A program made the position numbers and the translations under genes. 64,000 bases of DNA from Vreelandella boliviensis LC1. Its GTDB lineage: Bacteria > Pseudomonadota > Gammaproteobacteria > Pseudomonadales > Halomonadaceae. A model generated the notes under the pieces. The model saw only the letters and a list, made by a program, of their open reading frames with translations. It was not told the origin of the DNA and searched no databases. Within the stretch, counting starts at the first letter, position 1. Each line of letters opens with the position of its first letter. The DNA lies in contig NZ_JH393258.1 of the NCBI RefSeq assembly GCF_000236035.1, forward strand, positions 758,757 to 822,756, written 5' to 3'. This document shows positions 55,242 to 64,000 of the stretch, piece by piece.

Positions 55242-56050
55242 TCACCGCTTGCCTGCTCATCGGCGGCGACACGGTTGGCAATCGCCACGTACTCCGCCAC
55301 GGTCAAAGTTTGTGGACGGCGAATGGGGTCAATGCCCAGGCCTTCCAAGGTATCGGGACTTACCCGGCCTTTGAAGTTATTGCGCAGCGTTTTGCGCCGT
55401 TGGCCAAAAGCGAGCTTCACCAGCTCAAACAGCAGCGCTGGGTCATCTGCCGTATAGGGCAGTATTTCATGGGGCGTTAAGCGCACAATTGCTGAGTCGA
55501 CCTTGGGGCGCGGCACAAAGGCTTCCGGAGGCACAATAAACAGCTGTTCGACCTGGCAATAGTACTGAGCCATGACTGATAGACGCCCCCAATCGGCTCC
55601 GCCAGGCTCTGCGGCTAAGCGTTCAACCACCTCTTTTTGCAGCATAAAATGCATATCTTCTATGGCACTTCCTGCGGCTAGCAGATGCACAATCAACGGC
55701 GTGGAGATATTATAAGGTAGGTTGCCTACCACGCGCAGCGCGGGACCATCGCCTTTTAGCGCGGCAAAATCAAACTTCAGCGCATCGCCTTCATGAACCA
55801 CAAAATCGGGGTAGTTGAAAAACTGCACCCGCAGGCCTGGAATAAGGTCGCGGTCGAGTTCAATCACTTCTAAATGCCCTGCGGCTTCCAGCAGCGGCTC
55901 GGTCAGCGCTCCTTGGCCTGGGCCGATTTCGACCAGGCGGTCCGTCGAGCGCGGGCCAACGGCGCGAACGATCCGCGAGATAATGCCAAGGTCACGTAGA
56001 AAGTTCTGACCAAAGCGTTTACGAGCGCGGTGTTGGGGCACAGTAGACAT
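55223..56050 (-). CDS. rsmA: 16S rRNA dimethyladenosine transferase
   Basis: A 275-residue methyltransferase (KsgA) from the ATG at 56050; the frame runs to a TTG at 56080 but the ATG gives the normal length. Motifs: RKRFGQNFLRDLGIISRIV, VEIGPGQGALTEPLLE, VHEGDALKFD and VVGNLPYNISTPLIVHLL. It dimethylates two adenines in helix 45 of 16S rRNA late in 30S assembly. It lies between pdxA and apaG in the conserved order. Confidence 0.96.
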   Translation of the reverse strand: MSTVPQHRARKRFGQNFLRDLGIISRIVRAVGPRSTDRLVEIGPGQGALTEPLLEAAGHLEVIELDRDLIPGLRVQFFNYPDFVVHEGDALKFDFAALKGDGPALRVVGNLPYNISTPLIVHLLAAGSAIEDMHFMLQKEVVERLAAEPGGADWGRLSVMAQYYCQVEQLFIVPPEAFVPRPKVDSAIVRLTPHEILPYTADDPALLFELVKLAFGQRRKTLRNNFKGRVSPDTLEGLGIDPIRRPQTLTVAEYVAIANRVAADEQASGEWGSQT

Positions 56051-56076
56051 CAAACGGTGTTCCTTGGAGTGCGGGT

Positions 56077-57147
56077 TCAATCGGGGGATTTAGCAGACAA
56101 CCGCTGCGCGGCTAAGCGGCGAGCAAGGGTGATAGCGACTTTTAGGCTGCCGGGGTCTGCCACGCCTTTACCGGCTAGATCCAGCGCGGTGCCATGGTCG
56201 ACTGAAGTACGTACCAATGGCAAGCCCAGGGTAATGTTAGCGGCCTGACCAAAGCCTGCGTATTTTAATACCGCCAAGCCCTGGTCATGGTACATCGCCA
56301 GCACAGCATCGACACCTGCCAAGTGCCTGGGGGTAAACAGCGTGTCGGCGGGCAACGGGCCAAGGATATCCATTCCTTCAGCGCGTAGTGCATCAAGCGC
56401 GGGAATAATGATATCCAGCTCTTCGCGCCCCAGGTGACCATCTTCACCGGCGTGGGGGTTCAAGCCACACACCGCGATGCGTGGCTTGGCAATCCCAAAC
56501 TGGCGCTGCAAGTCGGCCACCAGCAGTCTGCTAATACGGGTTACCCGCTCAAAGGTGATGGCGTCGGCAACATTGCGCAGCGGCAAATGGGTGGTCACCA
56601 GTGCCACACGTAAATCACCACTGCCCTGCCAACTTGGCAACGCCGCATGCAGCGCCGCGTCGGTGGCGAGCATCATCACCACCTCATCGACACCACAGGC
56701 ATCGCGCAACCACTCGGTGTGTCCGGTAAAGCCAGAATAGCCGCCCTCGATGATTACGCCTTTGTGCAGCGGCGCCGTGACCATGGCAGCAGCCAGATCC
56801 CTTTGGCATGCATCCACAGCCAGCGCCAGGGTGGCCAAGACATAATCGGCGTTAGCCGGATCGAGAACGCCCGGCGTGGCCGGTTGATTCAGCGTAACCG
56901 GCCAAACCGGCAAGCCCTTGGCGCCGTTTGGAGACTCGCCTGGCACGCACTCAACCACGCTGACATTAAGCCCTAAGGCAACTGCGCGCTGGCGCAGCAT
57001 AGCAGGATCGCCAACCGCCACCGTATTCGCTGGGAGCTGGCCATGAGCCGCCAGCATCAGCGTTAGCTCCGGGCCGATACCTGCCGGTTCACCAGTGGTG
57101 ATGACCACCGGCAAAGTGCTATCAGGTGATAGAGCGCCCGCTACCAT
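56077..57147 (-). CDS. pdxA: 4-hydroxythreonine-4-phosphate dehydrogenase
   Basis: A 356-residue protein opening VVITTGEPAGIGPELTLMLA. Conserved segments are VTAPLHKGVIIEGGYSGFTG-type metal and substrate motifs, CGLNPHAGEDGHLGREE and AMYHDQGLAVLKYAGFGQA. It is an enzyme of DXP-dependent pyridoxal phosphate synthesis. It shares a base with the surA stop and precedes ksgA. Confidence 0.96.
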   Translation of the reverse strand: MVAGALSPDSTLPVVITTGEPAGIGPELTLMLAAHGQLPANTVAVGDPAMLRQRAVALGLNVSVVECVPGESPNGAKGLPVWPVTLNQPATPGVLDPANADYVLATLALAVDACQRDLAAAMVTAPLHKGVIIEGGYSGFTGHTEWLRDACGVDEVVMMLATDAALHAALPSWQGSGDLRVALVTTHLPLRNVADAITFERVTRISRLLVADLQRQFGIAKPRIAVCGLNPHAGEDGHLGREELDIIIPALDALRAEGMDILGPLPADTLFTPRHLAGVDAVLAMYHDQGLAVLKYAGFGQAANITLGLPLVRTSVDHGTALDLAGKGVADPGSLKVAITLARRLAAQRLSAKSPD

Positions 57148-58172
57148 TAGAGACGAACATCAACAAAGGCCTGTGAGCGAATTTCTTGCTGCCAAGTCTC
57201 TAACGCTTCGTTGGCGCGACGCTGGAAGATCGCTTGGCGCACCTGCTCGCGCTGGCTCTCTTGGGTGACGTTTTGACGACGACGCTCTTCCACCTCAATC
57301 ACGTGGTAGCCAAACTGAGAGCGAACCGGCTGAGATACTTGGTTAACGCCTAGTTCACGCATCGCTTCTTCAAAGGCAGGAACGGTTTGCCCTGGGCGAA
57401 CCCAGCCCAGTTCGCCACCGTTGAGGGCAGTGCCATTGTCGTCACTCACCTCACGCGCCACTGAGGCAAAATCCTCGCCTTGCGACAAGCGCTGGCGTAC
57501 CTCTTCCGCGCGCGCGCGGGCTTGATTTTCGTCGCGATTAGGGGTCAGTGCAATCAGCACGTGGCGGGCACGGGTCTCTTCAATAAAGTTCTGCTCGCCG
57601 GATTGGCCGGGCTGCTGGTTTAGAAAGCGCTCAACGTCGCGGTCGCTGACCGATACACGGTTGCTAATTTGGCGCTGCTGCACCTGACGCATGAGCATTT
57701 CGCGGCGAATATCTTCGCGCACGCTGGCAAGCGTCATACCATCAGCTTCCACGGCATCGGCAAACTCATCCAGCGTCATGCCGTTCGATTCGGCAATCGA
57801 GCGAACCTGCCCATTGAGCTCGGTATCATCGATGCTCAAATTGGCATCTTTTGCCATTTGCAGCTGAATTTCTTCCATCACCATGCGTTCGAGCACCTGC
57901 CGCTCCAGCTGGGAGCGGGGCGGAAGATTGCCGCCCTGGGCTTGCGCCTGCTGCTCGATTTGCGTCATGCGATCATCTAATTCGCTACGCATAATCACAC
58001 CGTCATTGATAACAGCCACAATGCTATCTAGCGTCTGGCGCTGGGTGGACTGGAAGTTCTGCGCCTGTAGGGCTAGCGGGGCCAGCGCAAGGCCTGTGCC
58101 TACACACAGCGCCAGCAAACTACCTGCAGAGAGCTGTTTCATACGGCTTAGCAAGGGCTTTCTCATTTTCAT
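57147..58172 (-). CDS. surA: Periplasmic chaperone SurA with one visible parvulin domain
   Basis: A 341-residue protein if started at the ATG at 58172; alternatives at 58190 and 58211 exist. The signal (LSAGSLLALCVGTGLALAPL, ending LQAQ) is followed by the SurA N-domain opening LDSIVAVINDGVIMRSELDD. A single PPIC domain reads ARHVLIALTPNRDENQARAR to VRSQFGYHVIEVEERR. E. coli SurA (428) has two parvulin domains. It escorts outer-membrane proteins to BAM. Its place between lptD and pdxA is conserved. Confidence 0.93.
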   Translation of the reverse strand: MKMRKPLLSRMKQLSAGSLLALCVGTGLALAPLALQAQNFQSTQRQTLDSIVAVINDGVIMRSELDDRMTQIEQQAQAQGGNLPPRSQLERQVLERMVMEEIQLQMAKDANLSIDDTELNGQVRSIAESNGMTLDEFADAVEADGMTLASVREDIRREMLMRQVQQRQISNRVSVSDRDVERFLNQQPGQSGEQNFIEETRARHVLIALTPNRDENQARARAEEVRQRLSQGEDFASVAREVSDDNGTALNGGELGWVRPGQTVPAFEEAMRELGVNQVSQPVRSQFGYHVIEVEERRRQNVTQESQREQVRQAIFQRRANEALETWQQEIRSQAFVDVRL

Positions 58173-58211
58173 AACAAACGTCTCTTTCATTAGCCATTCT
58201 ATGGAAGTCAT

Positions 58212-60644
58212 TTACAGGGCAGTCGGACGATAGCCAGGAATGGTCTGTTCAAAATAGCTATCCGCCTCCTGACCGACACCGCCTAAACCACGGAATACGA
58301 AGCGCAAAAATAGCCCGCGATCGTTAAAGTCATCGTCGATACGCGCATTGTCATTGTCATCGACCCACTCCCGCCATACTAGCTGCAAGCCATAGCAGCA
58401 GTCGCTCCACTGCACGCCAGCCAGTTGCTCTAGCGAGCGATCATTGGTTTGATCGTGAATATAACGACCGATCAGATCAATCTGAGGGCTTGCCTTCCAC
58501 GCAAATGACAGATCCCATTCTTCACGATCGTAGTTGCGAAAGCTGTCATCACTGGCTTCTACCCCAGGGTCAAAGTTTTGGATCTCCCAACGGTAGCCAA
58601 GGTTTACTACGTGGCCTTGAGGGTGACGATAGCGTACATCCAAGCTTGAGCGTTCGGTGCGGTCGAGGTTATCGTCGTAGAGCCAATCGTAGCCAGTGCT
58701 CCAGCGATCGCTAATCTGCCAGTCGATGCGTGTAACCAGCGGCGATTTATCGCGCGTGGCCTGATAATAACGTTCACCGTCGGTGCGCGACGGTAGCGTA
58801 TCAGCATCGCCCTCAATATCAATTCTGCGATCATCAAAGTAAACGCTCTGGCCTACCCCAAACGAGAGCCGGTCACGACCAGATGCATCTTCAAGCAAGC
58901 GCGATTGCACGCCGTAAGAGAGCCGGTTGAGATCGCCCACTCGGTCGGCACCGGAAAAGCGTTGGGCCGACCACAGCTGATTCCAGGAGAAAGCGCGCTC
59001 GCGGCTATCGAAAACGGGTAGCTCACTCTGATTAGTGCGCGGTACATAGGCGTAGTTCAAACGGGGCTCTAAGGTTTGGCGATAGTCGCGCCCACCCAGG
59101 GAGAGTTCACGATCAAACGCCAAGCCGCTGTCCACCGAGGTTACCGCAATACTGCGACTGGGCGAGTCGCTACGCTGGGTGTCGCGCTCGCCGTAATCCA
59201 ATTGATAGTCGGTGTGCCAAAGCTCTGTTCGTGGCTCCAGGTAGCCCCAGGGCCGCTCAAACCGCCAACCCAGGGCTGGCGTTAAGTGCACACGGCTACC
59301 CGTGGCAGCCTCACGTTCAATCACACGCTGCTCGTTCACATCCCGCCAGAAATAGGTCGCATTGGAGCGCCATTGGCTATAGAAACCATTGCCCAATTGC
59401 CAATTGGCATTGGCGCTTAAGCTCGGCAGGCGATAGAACGGCTTATCGCTATCGTTGAGCGGGTATTCCAAGCGCTGGAACCCTTGAGCTCGAGCATCAA
59501 GCTGCCAGCGCTCACCACGGTAATCGACTTGCGCCAAGCGCCCCATACTAGCGCGATCACTGTCGCCAAACTCGCCTCCAAAATCATCGAAATAGCGCCC
59601 GTCGCTGGCCGCACCGTAGCGCAGGCTGTAATTACTTCGTTCATTAACACGACCAGCATGGCGGGCATCCACATACCAGCGATCCTCGCCTTCGAAGCGA
59701 TTTGCACCGCCTCCAGAACCGCCGTTATCACTACTTAAATAGCCGCCTTCGACGATGCCCGCACTCTCTTCAAACAGGTAGCGGTACTCACCGTTCATCA
59801 GCAAGCCGTGATCACTCATCCAGCGCGGCGTGATGGTCGCATCGCGATTGGGCGCAATATTCCAATAAAACGGCTGCGTGTAGTCAAAACCATCTGCCGA
59901 GAGGCCAATTGAGGGTGTCAACAGCCCAGTGTGTCGGCGATCGTCGATGGGAAAGCGTAACCATGGCCAGTAAAATACCGGCACATCTTTCACCTGCAGA
60001 CGGGCATGACGCGCAGTGCCAAATCCTTCGGCCTGGTTCAGGCGAATATCGCTGCTGACCAGTTGCCAACTATTGGCGCCCGGATCACAGGTAGTAAAAC
60101 TTGCGTCTTTCAGGCGGTACTCGCTCTCCCCTGTCTGCTCTAGCTGACGGGCTTGGCCGCGCAGATGCTGCTCGTAAAGCACATAGTGGCTGTTCCCCAG
60201 GGTGGCCCGATCTTCGTTAAGCCTTAGCATCGCCTGTTCGCCGCGTACCAAAACAAGCCCGTCGCGTATAGCAATATTGCCTTCAGCATCGATCTGCTGA
60301 CGATCAGCGGGTAAAAACACGCGCTCCGCTTCCAATTCCTCATTGCCGCGACGCAGTACAACATCACCGCGTAGCAACGCCTCACCATTGGCAGCGTAAT
60401 CGACGTCGCTGGCCTCAAGTGAGAGAGTTTCCGGATTATCTTCCGCTGGTAAGCGGTAGCTGGGCATGACGTAGCGCCCACGGCACAGTTGATTAGCCGC
60501 TTCCTCTTTCCCCCAGGGTTGCCAATCCAACGCTTCCGCAGATAAGGCTTCACCTTGAGCCACCGCCGTAAACGAGGCGCCAGCAAGCAAACTGCCCATC
60601 AGCGTATGCGCAACCGGCAACGTGCGCGAAAATCGCTTGCCCAT
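58212..60644 (-). CDS. lptD: LPS-assembly protein LptD
   Basis: An 810-residue protein from the ATG at 60644 (AAGGAT 7 nt upstream); the frame opens at 60662. A signal peptide is followed by an OstA jelly-roll domain (LEASDVDYAANGEALLRGDV), then a large barrel (FYWPWLRFPIDDRRHTGLL opens it) and a C-terminal Cys pair region (WSDCCYGLQLVWREW). With LptE it inserts LPS in the outer leaflet. It is the first gene of the lptD-surA-pdxA-ksgA-apaG operon and is divergent from amgK. Confidence 0.96.
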   Translation of the reverse strand: MGKRFSRTLPVAHTLMGSLLAGASFTAVAQGEALSAEALDWQPWGKEEAANQLCRGRYVMPSYRLPAEDNPETLSLEASDVDYAANGEALLRGDVVLRRGNEELEAERVFLPADRQQIDAEGNIAIRDGLVLVRGEQAMLRLNEDRATLGNSHYVLYEQHLRGQARQLEQTGESEYRLKDASFTTCDPGANSWQLVSSDIRLNQAEGFGTARHARLQVKDVPVFYWPWLRFPIDDRRHTGLLTPSIGLSADGFDYTQPFYWNIAPNRDATITPRWMSDHGLLMNGEYRYLFEESAGIVEGGYLSSDNGGSGGGANRFEGEDRWYVDARHAGRVNERSNYSLRYGAASDGRYFDDFGGEFGDSDRASMGRLAQVDYRGERWQLDARAQGFQRLEYPLNDSDKPFYRLPSLSANANWQLGNGFYSQWRSNATYFWRDVNEQRVIEREAATGSRVHLTPALGWRFERPWGYLEPRTELWHTDYQLDYGERDTQRSDSPSRSIAVTSVDSGLAFDRELSLGGRDYRQTLEPRLNYAYVPRTNQSELPVFDSRERAFSWNQLWSAQRFSGADRVGDLNRLSYGVQSRLLEDASGRDRLSFGVGQSVYFDDRRIDIEGDADTLPSRTDGERYYQATRDKSPLVTRIDWQISDRWSTGYDWLYDDNLDRTERSSLDVRYRHPQGHVVNLGYRWEIQNFDPGVEASDDSFRNYDREEWDLSFAWKASPQIDLIGRYIHDQTNDRSLEQLAGVQWSDCCYGLQLVWREWVDDNDNARIDDDFNDRGLFLRFVFRGLGGVGQEADSYFEQTIPGYRPTAL

Positions 60645-60714
60645 GTTCGTTATCCTTGGCATCCAGAATCGGTATTATACAGCCCGCATCATGCCCGACC
60701 AGCAAGGAGCTTGC

Positions 60715-62405
<1,691 letters not shown>

Positions 62406-62484
62406 GACCGGGAAGAGAGGCGCGCAGGCCAAGAAATGTTATGCTGCGCGACTTACCTTTCGTCGCCTAGATGAGGAGAGCAGC

Positions 62485-62910
62485 GTGAAAGCACGGGTAA
62501 AATGGACAGAAGGCCGCCAATTCGTGGCGGAATCCGGTAGCGGGCACAGCGTTGTGATCGACGGTCCGCCCGACCATGGCGGCCGCAATACAGGGCCTCG
62601 CCCAATGGAAATGCTGTTGATGGGCATGGGCAGTTGCACCGCTTTTGATATCTTGAATATTCTTGATAAAGCGCGTGCCGATGTGACCGACTGCGTTGCT
62701 GAGTTAGACGCCGAGCGCGCCGATGAAGTGCCCGCCGTATTTACCAAGATCCACGTCCATTTCGTGGTGACCGGACGCGCGCTTAAAGAGAAGCAGGTTG
62801 CTCGCGCGGTTGAACTTTCTGCTGAAAAGTATTGCAGTGCCTCGATCATGCTCGTTAACGGCGGCGTTGAGATTACCCATTCCTTTGAGATTATTGAGGA
62901 GGTTCGGTAG
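62485..62910 (+). CDS. OsmC/YhfA-family protein
   Basis: A 141-residue protein opening [20 protein letters not shown]. The two family cysteines lie in [17 protein letters not shown] and [13 protein letters not shown]. OsmC proteins are thiol-dependent peroxide reductases; the YhfA branch is less well defined. Its stop overlaps the speD start by one base, so the two are coupled. Confidence 0.9.
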   Translation: MKARVKWTEGRQFVAESGSGHSVVIDGPPDHGGRNTGPRPMEMLLMGMGSCTAFDILNILDKARADVTDCVAELDAERADEVPAVFTKIHVHFVVTGRALKEKQVARAVELSAEKYCSASIMLVNGGVEITHSFEIIEEVR

Positions 62911-63704
62911 TGACAGACAATCTCCGACTCCACGGGTTTAACAACCTGACCAGCTCGCTGAGCTTTAATATTTACGATATCTGTTATGCCAAAACCGAAG
63001 AGCAGACTGCAGCTTACATCGACTATATCGATGAGCTCTACAACGCCGAACGTTTGACGCAGATTCTTAAAGACGTCACCAATATCATCGGCGCCCATGT
63101 GCTCAATATCGCCCGCCAGGACTACGAGCCCCACGGTGCTAGCGTGACGATTTTGATTGCCGAACATGAGCTTGATGAAGCGGCGCCTGAGCAAATTGAG
63201 CCGGGCCCCGGCCCGCTACCGGAGACGGTGGTTGGGCACCTGGATAAAAGCCACGTTACAGTGCACAGCTATCCCGAGTCACACCCCGACAACGGTATCA
63301 GCACTTTTCGTTTGGATATCGATGTATCCACCTGCGGTCATATCAGCCCGTTAAAAGCGCTGAACTACCTGATCCACAGCTTCGACTCCGACATTGTCAC
63401 CATGGATTACCGAGTGCGTGGTTTTACCCGCGATGTGGATGGCAAAAAACTGTTTATCGATCACGGCATTACCTCCATTCAAGATTACCTTGCTGAAGAC
63501 ACCAAGCATGCGTATCAGATGATGGACGTCAACGTGTATCAGGAAAACATGTTCCACACCAAGATGCTGCTCAAAGACTTTGAGCTGGATAATTACCTGT
63601 TCGGCACATCGCGCCGCGATATTACCTTTGAAGAAGCTCGCGATATTGAGGGCCGTCTGCGTAAGGAGATGCTGGAAATTTTCTACTCCCGCAACTTGGA
63701 TTAA
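62910..63704 (+). CDS. speD: S-adenosylmethionine decarboxylase proenzyme
   Basis: A 264-residue protein, the E. coli family length, beginning at a GTG. Self-cleavage should occur at K113-S114 in [17 protein letters not shown], giving the pyruvoyl group. Other conserved segments are [20 protein letters not shown] and [11 protein letters not shown]. It supplies decarboxylated SAM for spermidine synthesis. It is the last gene of the pair and ends in a terminator. Confidence 0.96.
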   Translation: MTDNLRLHGFNNLTSSLSFNIYDICYAKTEEQTAAYIDYIDELYNAERLTQILKDVTNIIGAHVLNIARQDYEPHGASVTILIAEHELDEAAPEQIEPGPGPLPETVVGHLDKSHVTVHSYPESHPDNGISTFRLDIDVSTCGHISPLKALNYLIHSFDSDIVTMDYRVRGFTRDVDGKKLFIDHGITSIQDYLAEDTKHAYQMMDVNVYQENMFHTKMLLKDFELDNYLFGTSRRDITFEEARDIEGRLRKEMLEIFYSRNLD

Positions 63705-63741
63705 GCCCCCAAGCTGGACTCAACGTAGTACCGAAACGCCC

Positions 63742-63768
63742 AAAAGCCAGCTTATGCTGGCTTTTTTT
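63742..63768 (+). terminator. Rho-independent terminator of speD
   Basis: The 10-bp stem AAAAGCCAGC / GCTGGCTTTT (63742-63751 and 63756-63765) with the loop TTAT is followed by more Ts, 38 bp after the speD stop. Confidence 0.9.
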
Positions 63769-63800
63769 ATTACATATCAACTAAATATAACTTCCTTTTA

Positions 63801-64000
63801 TGTCATTGCGAAGAGCCTGCCTTGTTTGTCATTGCGAGGAGCCTGCGACGAAGCAATCTCTACCCGCGGTGGCACTCAAGCCCAGATCGCCGCGCTTCGC
63901 TCGCGATGACAGAAAGGGCAATAAGCCCAGATCGCCGCGCTGCGCTCGCGATGACAGGAAGGGCGATAGGAGCCTGCCTTGTTTGTCATTGCGAGGAGCC
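63801..64000. repeat. Intergenic repeat cluster (TCATTGCGAGGAGC / ATCGCCGCGCTTCGCTCGCGATGAC type)
   Basis: TGTCATTGCGAGGAGCC-type units occur at 63801 (one variant), 63827 and 63984. A 30-bp stretch is identical at 63814-63843 and 63971-64000. Two 45-bp units (63879-63923 and 63924-63968) carry AGATCGCCGCGC, then TCGCTCGCGATGACAG or GCGCTCGCGATGACAG. TGTCATTGCGA and TCGC.ATGACA are complementary, so the block can fold on itself. Such sequences are widespread intergenic repeats in several bacterial groups. The cluster is cut by the window end. Confidence 0.75.

Overview
The window looks like a chromosome segment of a halophilic gammaproteobacterium close to Halomonas. The housekeeping proteins (RpoD, DnaG, S21, TsaD, LptD, SurA, PdxA, KsgA, SpeD) read as gammaproteobacterial. 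The locus encoding a glycine-betaine-type ABC transporter, a universal stress protein and a BCCT carrier, and the acidic exported proteins, fit a moderate halophile. This is a judgement from protein sequence and gene order; no database search was possible.

Positions 1-8346 are an AT-rich integrated element ending at a tRNA-Ile2 (CAU) gene (8270-8346, minus), with a tyrosine integrase next to the tRNA 3' end. It carries an ABC-three-component conflict system (REase-bearing subunit, small middle component, DUF2326 ATPase) behind a short HTH gene. It also holds a probable MOBP/IncP-type origin of transfer with a TraK-like gene but no relaxase. An IS3-family insertion sequence interrupts an HTH gene whose frame can be rebuilt across the insertion, and a nuclease-like gene is broken by a one-base frameshift. 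The left end of the element lies outside the window.

Positions 8474-20556 are mainly an iron/siderophore uptake region: an ABC exporter, a four-gene overlapping FecBCDE-like importer operon, two convergent paralogous TonB-dependent receptors, Fur-box-like palindromes and a LysR regulator. Positions 20636-26302 hold an AEC permease, a periplasmic PQQ-type aldose dehydrogenase, a sigma-54-type two-component pair and an acidic lipoprotein. Positions 26697-32048 are the osmolyte uptake locus.

Positions 32165-43613 hold mixed genes: a DnaQ-like exonuclease with a cNMP/CBS/DUF294 protein, a DUF4168 protein, a DMT exporter, an EAL phosphodiesterase, MtgA, the glutathione-dependent formaldehyde pathway (FghA and the GSH-linked dehydrogenase), a LysR regulator, serine deaminase and a membrane protein. 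A folded 101-bp intergenic repeat sits between the two formaldehyde genes.

Positions 43706-64000 are conserved core: the rpsU-dnaG-rpoD macromolecular synthesis operon, tsaD, plsY, folB-folK, cca-apaH, the lptD-surA-pdxA-ksgA-apaG operon, amgK-murU, an OsmC protein and speD, ending in an intergenic repeat cluster. A two-gene cassette (a 59-residue twin-arginine leader protein plus a GMC oxidoreductase) separates apaG from apaH, genes that are normally adjacent.
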